Shown: piece by piece, positions 8,587 to 17,504 of the stretch
Layout: each line of letters opens with the position of its first letter
How positions within the stretch are numbered: the first letter of the stretch is position 1
Source: Novosphingobium sp. NDB2Meth1
GTDB lineage: Bacteria; Pseudomonadota; Alphaproteobacteria; Sphingomonadales; Sphingomonadaceae
Assembly: GCF_900117425.1 (NCBI RefSeq)
Contig: NZ_FPEH01000019.1
Coordinates: forward strand, 1 to 64,000
Length of the DNA: 64,000 bases
Direction of reading: 5' to 3'
Program-made: the position numbers and the translations under genes
The notes under the pieces: generated by a model
The model's database searches: none
What the model saw: only the letters and a program-made list of their open reading frames with translations
Told to the model about the DNA's origin: nothing

Positions 8587-9701
8587 GCTGCCACTCCCGT
8601 CAGGTTTTCAACCAGCAGATCTTCCCAAAAGAGCATGTTGCCCAACTCGATCGCCAGACTGCGCGTACGGCGCATATGGAGGTGGATGCCCGCCTCCCAG
8701 GTCACGCCGATCCCGCCGTGCACCTGAACGCAATCGCGCGCGCAGGTGTCATAGGTTTCGGTCGCCGCGAGCCGCGCATCGGCGGCCGCAATCATCAGTG
8801 CGGTGAGATCGGCCTGCCCGCCATCGGCAAGGCCGGCGGCATGGATGCAGTTCGCCCGGGCAATCTCGACAAGCCCGTAGAGCTCGGCAATGCGGTGCTT
8901 GACCGACTGGAACGCGCCGATCGGCTGGCCGAACGCGCGGCGGGTAAGCGCATAATCGCGCGCGGTCAGCATCAGCGCCTCGGCGCCGCCGACCTGCTCA
9001 TGCGCGGTGACGATGGCCATGCGCGCAAGGATTTCAAGCGCCAGCGCCTTGGCGGCACCCCCCGCCGCAAGCACGGTCGCCGGGGTGCCCGCAAATGTGA
9101 GATCGGCGTAGAGCCGGGTGTTGTCGAAGCTTTCGACCGGAGTGCGGGCAGCGTCCGCCAGTTCGGCCAGAACCAGTGCGGGCGCACCATCGGCTTCGGC
9201 CCATACTAGCGCGATATCGGCCTTGAGGCCGCCCGGCACCGCGTGCTTGGTGCCGTTCAGCGCGCCGCCGGCATAGCGCACCGCCGGGCGAGTGGGCAAA
9301 GGCGCGGTGCCTTCCGCCAGCGCCACCGCGCCGAGGATTTCGCCAGCCGCAAGCCGCGGCAACCACTGCGCCTGAATGTCCGCGTTGCCGCTTCCCATGA
9401 TCGCTAGCGCAATCCCGTAGCCGGGTGTCAGGAACGGTGCACCGGCCGTAGCCGCGCCAGTGGCCTGCGCAACAAGGCCCAGTTCGACCAGGCCCAGACC
9501 CAATCCGCCATGCGCCTCGGGAATGGCCAGCGCCGTCCAGCCCTGCTCCACTGCCGTATCCCAGAACAGCTGGTCAAATGTGCCGGTCTGTTCGAGCAGC
9601 GCGAGCAATCGCTGCTTGCTGGTGCGGGCATCGAGGACCCGTCGTGATTCGGTGGCGATGGCCTGCTGGCCCTCGTCATAGAGGATTGACATTTGCGGCA
9701 T
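8583..9701 (-). CDS. Acyl-CoA dehydrogenase, smaller subunit of a putative heteromer
   Basis: A 372-aa divergent ACAD. The N-terminal half is weakly conserved and lacks the usual TEP..GSD FAD-loop sequence (it reads ALAEGTAPLP). The C-terminal half keeps RRAFGQPIGAFQSVKHRIA and QVHGGIGVTWE. This pattern fits the FAD-assisting subunit of an ACAD heteromer. The start ATG follows a clear GGGATAGGG ribosome-binding site. It is the first gene of a five-gene minus-strand operon, and an element A copy lies 24 bp upstream of the start. Confidence 0.88.
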   Translation of the reverse strand: MPQMSILYDEGQQAIATESRRVLDARTSKQRLLALLEQTGTFDQLFWDTAVEQGWTALAIPEAHGGLGLGLVELGLVAQATGAATAGAPFLTPGYGIALAIMGSGNADIQAQWLPRLAAGEILGAVALAEGTAPLPTRPAVRYAGGALNGTKHAVPGGLKADIALVWAEADGAPALVLAELADAARTPVESFDNTRLYADLTFAGTPATVLAAGGAAKALALEILARMAIVTAHEQVGGAEALMLTARDYALTRRAFGQPIGAFQSVKHRIAELYGLVEIARANCIHAAGLADGGQADLTALMIAAADARLAATETYDTCARDCVQVHGGIGVTWEAGIHLHMRRTRSLAIELGNMLFWEDLLVENLTGVAA

Positions 9702-9724
9702 CCCTATCCCAGAAGGTTCTTTCA

Positions 9725-9743
9725 GTTATATAACTAGGTAATA
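9725..9743 (+). promoter_or_regulatory. Operator-like element A, copy 2
   Basis: GTTATATAACTAGGTAATA, just upstream of the ACAD/thiolase/NMO/FadB operon, in the 149-bp gap before the end of the ligase gene. It contains the ATAAC-TAG-GT core flanked by AT-rich arms and is one of the best matches to the consensus. Confidence 0.65.
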
Positions 9744-9850
9744 CATATCAAGCGTGATTCATTGAGGGGGCGCTCCGTCCTTTCGGGAAGCGCGCGAAAC
9801 GGGTGGTGAGGGTGAAAAACCTGGCTGTGCGAGCATGCCGCAAGCCGCGC

Positions 9851-11467
9851 TCAACGCGCCGCGATCTGGCCGCCTGCGGCCAGGGCACGCCGCAGCTCGG
9901 CCTTCTGCACCTTGCCTGTCGGCGTCCGCGGGAGAGCGTCGAGGACCACCAGAACCTCGGGCGCTTTCTGCCGAGCGACGCCAAGCTCGCTGAACACCTT
10001 GCCGATTGTTTCGAGCGTCGGCACCGGACCGCCGTCCTCCAGCAGAAGCACTGCGCAGATCCGCTCGCCCAGCCGCGGATCTGGGGCTCCGATCGCCGCC
10101 GCCTCGCGAACGCCGGGCACCTGCAGCAGCAGTTCTTCCACCTCGCGGCTGGAAATGTTCTCCCCGCCGCGGATGATGATGTCCTTCTTGCGGTCGGTGA
10201 TCGCAAGATAGCCTTCGGCATCGAGCCGGCCGATATCGCCGGTGAGGAACCAGCCGCCGGGAAGGAAGCTGAACGCGTCGAGCGCAAGATCGGTGTAGCC
10301 CGCAAAGCGTTCGGCGCCGCGTACCGCCACTTCGCCTTCCGCACCGGTCGGCAAGTCGGCACCGCCATCATCGACAATGCGGACTTCGACCCCGGGGTTG
10401 GGCCGGCCATCGGTGCTGAGCCGCTTGTCCAGCGGATCATCCGGCGCGCACTGCGAAACCGTCGGCATTTCGGTCGATCCGTAGCAGCGGCAGCAGCGGA
10501 TTCCGATTGCCTCGCTCGCCGCGACGAGCGCTGGCGGCACCGTGGTTGCCCCAATCAGGAACTGGGTAAAACTGGTAAGATCGCGCCCGTCCCGCGCGGC
10601 GGCCTCCATCATGCCCGAAAGGTGGAACGGCGTGCCCGACATCTGGCGCACCTTGAAGCGGTCTACCAATTCTGCGGCAAGGCCCGGATCCCAGGCTTCG
10701 AGGATCACCATCGGGCGGCCGAGCAGGGCGTGGGCCATGACGCCGAGCGTGCCGGCGATATGCCCGGACGGCCAGGGCGAAAGGCCGCAATCATCGGCGG
10801 GCGTATCGCCGCGCTGCGCGGCAAGCTCGGCCAACAGACTGCGCGAGGTGTGGCGTACGCCTTTGGGCGCAGCCGTGGTGCCCGAAGTGTAGAGCAGCAG
10901 CGCCAGTGCATCGGGATCGACCGCACAAGGCGGCAGATCACCCGCCGGCAAGTCGTCCAGCGCGATCATCCCGTGCGGTACCGTCTCGCCGATCACGATC
11001 CGGTGCAGCAAGGCCGGCAGATCGGGGAGCCGCGCGAGCCGGTCGAGATAGTCGATAGCCTTCCAGCGATCGGGCACGATCAGCGCCTTGGCACCGCTAT
11101 CGGCCAGAATGTGCGCCAGTTCGTGCGGGCCGTAGATATGGACGATCGGCAGCAACGTGCAGCCGAGCAGCGCGGCGGCCTGAAACAGCACGGCATTTTC
11201 CATGCAATTGGGCAATTGCACGGCGATCGTATCGCCCGGCCGCAGCCCCAGTGCGTGGAACGATCCGGCCAGCCGCCGTCCCTCGGCATGGACCGCGCCG
11301 AGCGTCGTGACTTGCTCGCCCGCCGCACCGAAAAAGTGCAGCGGCGCGTGCGGACGCTCTGCTGCAGTGCGCGCCATCGCGTCGGCCAGCGACAAATCCT
11401 GCCACAAGCCCAGCCTGCGCCACTCCGCCTCGCGCCCGTCCGGCATCCGGCTCGCCGCCATTCCCAT
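9851..11467 (-). CDS. AMP-dependent acyl-CoA synthetase
   Basis: A 538-aa ANL-superfamily ligase that activates a carboxylic acid through an acyl-adenylate to its CoA thioester. The P-loop is YTSGTTAAPKG (193-203). YGSTEM, TGDIGRLD and the C-terminal RTPTGKVQK with the catalytic Lys are present, so all core motifs are intact. It is divergent from an ACAD/enoyl-hydratase operon starting at 11547, with 79 bp between them. It is a candidate for activating the carboxylate substrate of that operon. FadD3/FadD17-like ligases are comparable, but the substrate is unknown. Confidence 0.9.
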   Translation of the reverse strand: MGMAASRMPDGREAEWRRLGLWQDLSLADAMARTAAERPHAPLHFFGAAGEQVTTLGAVHAEGRRLAGSFHALGLRPGDTIAVQLPNCMENAVLFQAAALLGCTLLPIVHIYGPHELAHILADSGAKALIVPDRWKAIDYLDRLARLPDLPALLHRIVIGETVPHGMIALDDLPAGDLPPCAVDPDALALLLYTSGTTAAPKGVRHTSRSLLAELAAQRGDTPADDCGLSPWPSGHIAGTLGVMAHALLGRPMVILEAWDPGLAAELVDRFKVRQMSGTPFHLSGMMEAAARDGRDLTSFTQFLIGATTVPPALVAASEAIGIRCCRCYGSTEMPTVSQCAPDDPLDKRLSTDGRPNPGVEVRIVDDGGADLPTGAEGEVAVRGAERFAGYTDLALDAFSFLPGGWFLTGDIGRLDAEGYLAITDRKKDIIIRGGENISSREVEELLLQVPGVREAAAIGAPDPRLGERICAVLLLEDGGPVPTLETIGKVFSELGVARQKAPEVLVVLDALPRTPTGKVQKAELRRALAAGGQIAAR

Positions 11468-11546
11468 GTCCCGCTCCCTACGCGTGTACCTGCGCGCAAG
11501 GGTGAGCCACGCGCGGCGTGCGCGTCAATCCCGGAGACCTGATCCG

Positions 11547-12698
11547 ATGGACATCGCGTTCTCACCCGAAGAGCAGCACTTCCGCGCCGAATGCCGCGAC
11601 TGGCTGCACGTCAATGTCCCGAGCGAGCCGCGCCCTCTCCACGCCGCGGACGCGATTGATTTCGACAAGGCCTGGCAGCGCCGCTTGTTCGACGCAGGCT
11701 GGGCCGGGATCAACTGGCCGCGCGAATACGGGGGTCGCGGGCTTTCCATCGTGCAGCAAGTGATCTGGCTGGAGGAATACGCCCGCGCTCGCGCTCCATG
11801 GATCGGCGCCAATTTCGTCGGCATAAACCACGGCGGCCCCACACTGATCCTCAATGGCAGCGAGGCGCAGAAGGCTCTCCACCTGCCGCGCATCCTGAGC
11901 GGCGAGGCGATCTGGTGCCAGGGCTTCTCGGAACCTGGCGCAGGATCGGACCTCGCCGGAATCCGCACCCGCGCCCGGATCGAGGGCGACGAACTGGTGG
12001 TGAACGGCACCAAGATCTGGACCAGCTTTGCCCACGTCGCGGACTGGCAGGAACTTGTGGTGCGCACGGAGGAAGGCTCGCACCGCCATGCCGGGCTTTC
12101 ATGGGTGATCTGCGACATGCACACGCCGGGCGCAGAGGTGAGGCCGATCCGCAAGATGTCGGGCCAGATCGAGTTCGCACAGGTCTTCTACGACGATGTC
12201 CGCATTCCGCTCGAGAATGTCGTCGGCGGGCTGGGCCAGGGGTGGAAAGTCGCGATGTCCACTCTGAGCTTCGAGCGCGGCACGGGCTTCATCGCCGATC
12301 AGGTCAAGCAGGCGCAGGAACTGGAGGACCTGCTGGCGCGCGCCCGCCAGACCGGGGCCATCAAGGATGACCGGATTGCGGGCGATCTGGCACAGATGCG
12401 CGCCGAAGTGGCAGCGCTGAGAGCGATGACCTATCGCAACATTTCCGAAGTCGTCCGCACCGGCCAGCCCGGCCCGGAAGCCTCGGTGATCCGTCTGTTC
12501 ACCGCCGAACTTGGCCAGCGGCTGGAGCGCATGGCGCTGCTGCTTGCGGGCGAAGGCATCCTCGATTTCCGCTACGGCGAGGACTCGCTGGTGGCCGAAT
12601 ACTTGCGCGGGTTTGCCGCCACGATCGCCGGCGGGTCTTCGCAAATCCAGCGCGACATCATCGGCGAGCGGCTGCTTGGCCTGCCGAAATCGAGGTAA
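11547..12698 (+). CDS. Acyl-CoA dehydrogenase, larger subunit of a second heteromer
   Basis: A 383-aa ACAD with SEPGAGSDLAG (FAD loop), WTSFAHVADW, LSFERGTG and the C-terminal AGGSSQIQRDII. The ATG at 11547 is chosen because a CCGGAGA ribosome-binding site precedes it; the frame stays open far upstream but that part has no family similarity. It is followed after 5 bp by a short ACAD-like gene, repeating the large/small arrangement seen at 7381-9701. It begins a four-gene plus-strand operon (ACAD, ACAD, crotonase, SDR) and is divergent from the ligase. Confidence 0.9.
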   Translation: MDIAFSPEEQHFRAECRDWLHVNVPSEPRPLHAADAIDFDKAWQRRLFDAGWAGINWPREYGGRGLSIVQQVIWLEEYARARAPWIGANFVGINHGGPTLILNGSEAQKALHLPRILSGEAIWCQGFSEPGAGSDLAGIRTRARIEGDELVVNGTKIWTSFAHVADWQELVVRTEEGSHRHAGLSWVICDMHTPGAEVRPIRKMSGQIEFAQVFYDDVRIPLENVVGGLGQGWKVAMSTLSFERGTGFIADQVKQAQELEDLLARARQTGAIKDDRIAGDLAQMRAEVAALRAMTYRNISEVVRTGQPGPEASVIRLFTAELGQRLERMALLLAGEGILDFRYGEDSLVAEYLRGFAATIAGGSSQIQRDIIGERLLGLPKSR

Positions 12699-12703
12699 AC
12701 CCC

Positions 12704-13609
12704 ATGGACCTGACCCCGAGCGCCGAGCAGGAAGCCCTCATCACCGCCACCGCAGACTGGTGCGCCGATAATATGCCGCTGGAGCAGGCGCGCCAGCGTC
12801 CAATCGCCCTTTGGCAGGAACTCGAAGCCATGGGCTGGACCGCGATGACAGCCCCGGACATGGGGCTTGATCATGCCACAGAGGCTGTGGTCTTTGCCGA
12901 ACTGGGGCGCCATCTGGCCCCCGTCGGCCTCGTACCCAGCGCAGTCGCGGCGCGTTGGTCGCCTCATGCGGGCAAAGCGGCGCTGGCGCTGCTGGATGGC
13001 TCGCTCGAAGGGGGCATGCTGCGTGTGTTCGATCCGCATGGTGCGGTTCAGGCACTGGGGCTGGCAGGCCACCTCGCCGCGACTACCGAGCTGCCGCGCG
13101 ATCTTGACGGGGGGCCGTCGCTCGACCCGACAGCATCGCTCGCTCGTCTCGATCCTGCCCCGCCTTTCGAAGCCATCGCCGATCCGCGCGCCGCGCTGCA
13201 TCTCCAGCTGCTCGCCGCCGCCTTTGCCTTGGGCTGCGCCGATGCCGCCCGCGACATGGCCGCTGCCTATGCCAAAGTGCGCGAACAATTCGAGCGGCCC
13301 ATCGGCTGGTTTCAGGCGATCAAGCATATCTGCGCGGACATGGCGGTGCGCTGCGCGGTAGCCCGCTCGCAGCTGTACTACGCGGCCTGCGCGCTTGATG
13401 CGGGCGCCGATGACGCTGCGTTCCATATCGCCAGCGCCAAACTGCTGGCGGATCAGGCCGCGCTCGAAAACGGACGGGCCAACATCCAGGTCCATGGCGG
13501 CATCGGCATGACCGACGAAGCCTATCCGCACTTGTGCCTCAAGCGGGCACACCTCCTCACCTTCATTGCGCCTGCCAGGCGCGACATCCTGCTGGGAGAC
13601 GCCGCATGA
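12704..13609 (+). CDS. Short acyl-CoA dehydrogenase-like subunit
   Basis: A 301-aa protein, clearly shorter than the 370-400 aa of a normal ACAD. The N-terminal half is strongly reduced, with no FAD-loop motif. The C-terminal helical bundle is recognisable by EQFERPIGWFQAIKHICAD and NIQVHGGIGMTDE. It is best read as the beta partner of the ACAD encoded 5 bp upstream. Its stop overlaps the next start as ATGA. Loss of the middle domain suggests it cannot work alone. Confidence 0.85.
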   Translation: MDLTPSAEQEALITATADWCADNMPLEQARQRPIALWQELEAMGWTAMTAPDMGLDHATEAVVFAELGRHLAPVGLVPSAVAARWSPHAGKAALALLDGSLEGGMLRVFDPHGAVQALGLAGHLAATTELPRDLDGGPSLDPTASLARLDPAPPFEAIADPRAALHLQLLAAAFALGCADAARDMAAAYAKVREQFERPIGWFQAIKHICADMAVRCAVARSQLYYAACALDAGADDAAFHIASAKLLADQAALENGRANIQVHGGIGMTDEAYPHLCLKRAHLLTFIAPARRDILLGDAA

Positions 13610-14385
13610 GCGACAAGGTTCTCTACGAAGTTATCGACGGCGTCGGCGTGATCACGCTCAACCGGCCCGAAGTCCACAACGCGCTCGATGATGAGGCAGC
13701 GCATCTCTACAAAGACCTGCTCGACCGTGCGCTGGACGATGACGGCGTGCGCGCGGTGCTGCTGCAGGGGGCGGGCAAGTCGTTTTGTTCCGGCCGCGAC
13801 ACCAGCATGCTGGGGCACCGTGCACGCGATGAAAGCGACTACCACTTCGTGCTGCGCCACCAGCAAAAGCGGCTGGCGGTGATGGACAGCCCCAAACCCT
13901 TCATCGCGGCGCTCAAGGGCGCGGCACTCGGCGGAGGCTGCGAAACTGCGCTATCCTGCGATATCCGCATAGCCGACACCACGCTCAAGATGGCGCTGCC
14001 TGAAATTCACTACGGCATCCTGCCCGATACCGGCGGCACCCAGCTCATGACCACGCTGATCGGCCCCAGCCGCACAAAGTACATGGTGATGACCGGTGAC
14101 AGGATCAACGCCGAGACCGCGCTGGCATGGGGCGCGGTGGATTTCGTCGTCGCGCCCGAAGAGCTTGAAGCCCGCGCGCTCGATCTTGCCCGCAAGATCG
14201 CAGCCAAGCCGCCCATCGCGCTCGCCATGGCAAAAACGATGATCGACCAGATCCACGCCGGCGCGGTCCGCAGCGGCATTGCGCAGGAACTGCTGGCGCA
14301 GACCGCACTGTTCAAGACGGAAGACTATCAGGAAGCCCGCACCGCGCTCCGCGAGAAGCGCACGCCCGCCTACAAGGGGAAGTGA
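13606..14385 (+). CDS. Enoyl-CoA hydratase/isomerase
   Basis: A 259-aa crotonase-fold protein with both canonical glutamates, Glu113 (GGGCETAL) and Glu133 (LPEIHYGILPDTGGT), and the oxyanion segment SFCSGRDTSM. It should hydrate the enoyl-CoA made by the upstream ACAD pair. The start ATG overlaps the stop of the preceding gene by 4 bp. The next gene, a reductase-like SDR, starts one base after this gene's stop. Length and motifs are typical of the family. Confidence 0.9.
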   Translation: MSDKVLYEVIDGVGVITLNRPEVHNALDDEAAHLYKDLLDRALDDDGVRAVLLQGAGKSFCSGRDTSMLGHRARDESDYHFVLRHQQKRLAVMDSPKPFIAALKGAALGGGCETALSCDIRIADTTLKMALPEIHYGILPDTGGTQLMTTLIGPSRTKYMVMTGDRINAETALAWGAVDFVVAPEELEARALDLARKIAAKPPIALAMAKTMIDQIHAGAVRSGIAQELLAQTALFKTEDYQEARTALREKRTPAYKGK

Positions 14386-14386
14386 G

Positions 14387-15286
14387 ATGACCGATTATGC
14401 CGCCGACAATTTCAGGGGCCTTCGCGCCGCACCGCCGCGCGGCACCCGCATGCTGCCCGAGGGTAGCTTTGCTGGTGAAGTCGCCATCGTCACCGGCGGC
14501 GGTTCGGGCCTTGGCAAGGCGATCGCCAGCGAGTTTGGCCGGCTCGGCGGCGCCGTCGCGATTGCCAGCCGCGATCCCGACAAGCGGGCGCGCGGCGTTG
14601 CTGCGGTTGAGGAAGCTGGCGGCCGGGCGCTCGGCGTCATGCTCGACGTGCGCGATCCCGAAGCGGTCAAGGGCTGCTTCGACGAAGTCGAGGCAGCGTT
14701 CGGCCCGGTCACCCAACTCGTCAACAACGCCGCCGGGAACCTCGCCGGCGCTTCGGAGGACTTCAGCCTCAACGCCTGGCGCGCGGTGACGGGCATCGTG
14801 CTCGACGGCACATGGATCTGTTCAACCGAATTCGCCCGCCGCCGGATTGCTGACGGCATCGGCGGCGCGATCCTCAACATCGGCGCGACCTACAGCTGGA
14901 CGGGGGGGCCAGGCACTTCGCCCTCGGCTGCGGCCAAGGCGGCGGTGACCAACCTCACCCAGACGCTCGCGGTCGAATGGGCGCCCTACGATATCCGTGT
15001 CAATTGCCTCGTCCCGGGGCTGTTCCCGCACGAGGACCGGGCGGAGCATTTGCGCTTTGCGGATAAGGACCGGAGCGATCTCGATCGCCGCCAGCCCGCA
15101 CTCCGGGTCGGCCAGACGCACGAGCTGGGCTGGGCTGCGGCCTATCTCTGTTCAGACTATGCCGCGTTCTGCTCGGGCCATGCCTTTGTGCTCGACGGTG
15201 CGAACTGGCTGCGCCGCAGCCTCAGGATGCCGGAGTTCGAACCGGTGCGGACATGGCTGCCGCCCAAGCGGGAACGGAACGGCTGA
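14387..15286 (+). CDS. SDR of the 2,4-dienoyl-CoA reductase type
   Basis: A 299-aa short-chain dehydrogenase with the NAD(P) motif TGGGSGLG (37-44) and NNAAG. The standard YxxxK is absent. Instead Tyr169, Ser180 and Lys184 are spaced 11 and 4 residues apart, the same arrangement as Tyr199/Ser210/Lys214 of human mitochondrial DECR1. This supports reduction of a dienoyl-CoA with NADPH. A paralogue with the same spacing is at 54793-55674. The stop codon lies inside a small hairpin shared with the convergent CoA-transferase gene. Confidence 0.8.
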   Translation: MTDYAADNFRGLRAAPPRGTRMLPEGSFAGEVAIVTGGGSGLGKAIASEFGRLGGAVAIASRDPDKRARGVAAVEEAGGRALGVMLDVRDPEAVKGCFDEVEAAFGPVTQLVNNAAGNLAGASEDFSLNAWRAVTGIVLDGTWICSTEFARRRIADGIGGAILNIGATYSWTGGPGTSPSAAAKAAVTNLTQTLAVEWAPYDIRVNCLVPGLFPHEDRAEHLRFADKDRSDLDRRQPALRVGQTHELGWAAAYLCSDYAAFCSGHAFVLDGANWLRRSLRMPEFEPVRTWLPPKRERNG

Positions 15287-15302
15287 GATGTGCTCTCAGC
15301 CG
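15280..15302. terminator. Hairpin containing both stop codons of convergent genes
   Basis: Nine-base arms CGGCTGAGA and TCTCAGCCG enclose a five-base loop. The left arm includes the TGA of the plus-strand SDR, and the right arm includes the TGA of the minus-strand CoA-transferase. Neither strand has a clear T-run after the stem, so termination efficiency is uncertain. The symmetric placement suggests a shared bidirectional 3' end. Confidence 0.5.
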
Positions 15303-17500
15303 ATCACCTTCTTCTCGCGGTAGGCGGCGATCTCGTCAGGGGAGAAGCCCAACTCGCCCATGATTTCATCGGTATGCTGGCCGATGGCGGGCGCCGCGTG
15401 GCGGAACACCACCGGAATATCGCCAAAGCACCAGAACGCGCCGGGCTGCTCGACTGTGCCGTAGACTGGCTGTTCGAGCACCGAGATCAGGTTGAGTTCG
15501 CGGTGCAGCGGATTGTCGAAGAAGCGGTTTTCGGCATCCTCGAAGGTCACGTGATCGCAGGGCACGCCCGCTGTTTCCAGCGCTGTGACAAGTTCGGCTG
15601 AAGACTGCGCGCCAGCAGCAGCCGCGAAGCCGGACTCCGCATCACCCAGTACCGAACGCAGCGCGGCGCGGCGCGCCTCGGTCAGCGCGGCCACCGCGAT
15701 CCAGTTGCCATCGGCACACTGGAAGATGCGGTGATAGGGCGAATAGCCGGTCTGTTCGCTGTTGAGATGATAGGTTTCGGCAAGCGAGCCATCGGGAAAC
15801 AGCAGGGTCTCCCCCTGCGTCATCGCCGAAATGCCAAGCAGCGAGGTCTGGGTTGAGTAGCCGCGCTGGCCTTCGCGCTTGGCATAAATCGAGGCCATGA
15901 GCTCGACGAGCGCGCTCTGTGCCGAACTCACGTCCATCGTGCCCGGACGGTTGAACATCGGCTTGTTGCCTGCGCCTGCGTTCTCGAATTCCCAGCCGGC
16001 AATCGCGTTGAAGATCGAATCGTACCCGGGCCAATTGCCGCGAGTGCCCTTCTGACCATAGGCGCTGACGTAGTTGAAGGCGATGTCCGGGTTGTGCTCG
16101 CGGATCCCCTCGTCGGAGAGGCCGAGTTTGGCTGCCCCCTTGAAGCGCATGTTGTGGTGGGCCGCTTCGGCCCATTGCAGCAGGCGCGCGAGAATGGGCT
16201 TGGCTTCGGGATGCGTAAGATCGAGCGCAATCGAGCGCTTCGAGCGCGAAGCGGCCTGATAGTAGCGGTGCATGAAGCGGATGCGGTCGCCGGTCAGCGC
16301 TTCCACTTTGATCACGTCGGCGCCCATATCGCCCATCATCGAAGGGCCCATCGGCCCTGCGAGGAACATGCCGAAATCGACGACACGGACACCCGCCAGC
16401 ACTTCGGCGGGCTGGCCATTGGTACCGACCGCAGCAGGCGGCGGCGCCCAGTCCACCTCGCCGCCCTCACCAAGTCGCGGCGCCGGACGGACCGGCGGCA
16501 GGTCGGCATCAGTATGGAACGGCACGTTGGGCTGGATCGTCGGGCCGAGATCGGGATCGTCGATGGCAACGACATAGCCGTTGGCCTCGACTTCGGGATG
16601 GCTGAGCATGCCGCCAAGCGGATAGGCCGGTTCCGCCGCGATGTCGGCCGCACGCAGATCCGCGAGCCAGCTTTCCAGCGGGCGGCGCTTGAACGCGTTG
16701 ATCTTGCCGGCTTCGGTTTCGAGATCGGCCCCTTCGGCCAGGACCTCCCACATCGTCGGCATCGACGCGTAATCGAACTGGCGCGTGGGATCCATGATCT
16801 GCAACCAGTCGCCGCCCTCGCATTCGTAGAGCTGCTGCCCGATCGGCCTTGGCCCCAATGGATAGGGCTTGTTGTTGGGCATCGGACCCTTGGAATTGCG
16901 CGCCCAGATCAGCGGGATAACGGCCATCAGACCCTGGAACAGCGAAGTATGCGCCGCGCCGCCTTGGCCAGATTGGAGCCGAACAATCAGCCTCGCCAGA
17001 ATGCCCGCCGCCGCCAGATGCGCCGCAGACCACGAGCCGGCGTTGTAGCGCCACACGATCGGCCCGGCCCGGTAGCCGTCGTTTTCGTAGAGCATGCCGA
17101 AGCGCGCCTGGACGAGAAGTTCATCATCCGAGCGTTCAACGTCGGGATGGTTGAACGGACTGCCAGTGATCCCGCAGGTAACGAGCCGCGGATAGCGCGC
17201 CGCGAGCGCCGCATCGTCGAGCCCGAGCGCCTTGGCGCGCGCTGGCGTGAACTGATGGAGCAGCACGTCGGCGCCTGCCAGTCGCTCATGGAGTCCCGCC
17301 AGCCCCTCCGGCCTTGCCAGATCGAGGACAAGGCTGCGCTTGCCCCGGTTCCAGTTTGCGAACCGCGCTTGCCCTCGCGCCGGATCGCCGCCCGGCCGTT
17401 CGATCTTGAGCACCTCTGCGCCAAGCGCCGACAGCATCAGTCCGGCGACCTGGACCGCCTGCCCTTCCCCGATCTCGACGATCCGCAGCGCGCCCAGCAC
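15296..17500 (-). CDS. Tandem-domain CaiB/BaiF family III CoA-transferase
   Basis: Two complete CaiB/BaiF modules lie in one chain of 734 aa (about 1-365 and 368-734), each opening with a Rossmann-like segment (LRIVEIGEG and VRVVDFGMFLAGP). The second module keeps an Asp (TMDVSSA, Asp523) at the family's catalytic position. In the first module the equivalent stretch reads RYNAGSW, apparently Asn in place of Asp. The family moves CoA between acids. The start is placed at GTG 17500, four bases after the DUF35 stop; upstream in-frame codons read back into the DUF35 gene. It belongs to the unit Ltp-like, DUF35, CoA-transferase. Confidence 0.85.
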   Translation of the reverse strand: MLGALRIVEIGEGQAVQVAGLMLSALGAEVLKIERPGGDPARGQARFANWNRGKRSLVLDLARPEGLAGLHERLAGADVLLHQFTPARAKALGLDDAALAARYPRLVTCGITGSPFNHPDVERSDDELLVQARFGMLYENDGYRAGPIVWRYNAGSWSAAHLAAAGILARLIVRLQSGQGGAAHTSLFQGLMAVIPLIWARNSKGPMPNNKPYPLGPRPIGQQLYECEGGDWLQIMDPTRQFDYASMPTMWEVLAEGADLETEAGKINAFKRRPLESWLADLRAADIAAEPAYPLGGMLSHPEVEANGYVVAIDDPDLGPTIQPNVPFHTDADLPPVRPAPRLGEGGEVDWAPPPAAVGTNGQPAEVLAGVRVVDFGMFLAGPMGPSMMGDMGADVIKVEALTGDRIRFMHRYYQAASRSKRSIALDLTHPEAKPILARLLQWAEAAHHNMRFKGAAKLGLSDEGIREHNPDIAFNYVSAYGQKGTRGNWPGYDSIFNAIAGWEFENAGAGNKPMFNRPGTMDVSSAQSALVELMASIYAKREGQRGYSTQTSLLGISAMTQGETLLFPDGSLAETYHLNSEQTGYSPYHRIFQCADGNWIAVAALTEARRAALRSVLGDAESGFAAAAGAQSSAELVTALETAGVPCDHVTFEDAENRFFDNPLHRELNLISVLEQPVYGTVEQPGAFWCFGDIPVVFRHAAPAIGQHTDEIMGELGFSPDEIAAYREKKVIG

Positions 17501-17504
17501 GGGG

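Noticed and set aside
11202..11546. N-terminal extension of the ACAD at 11547
   Set aside because: The extra residues only mirror the divergent ligase gene, and the ATG at 11547 has its own ribosome-binding site.
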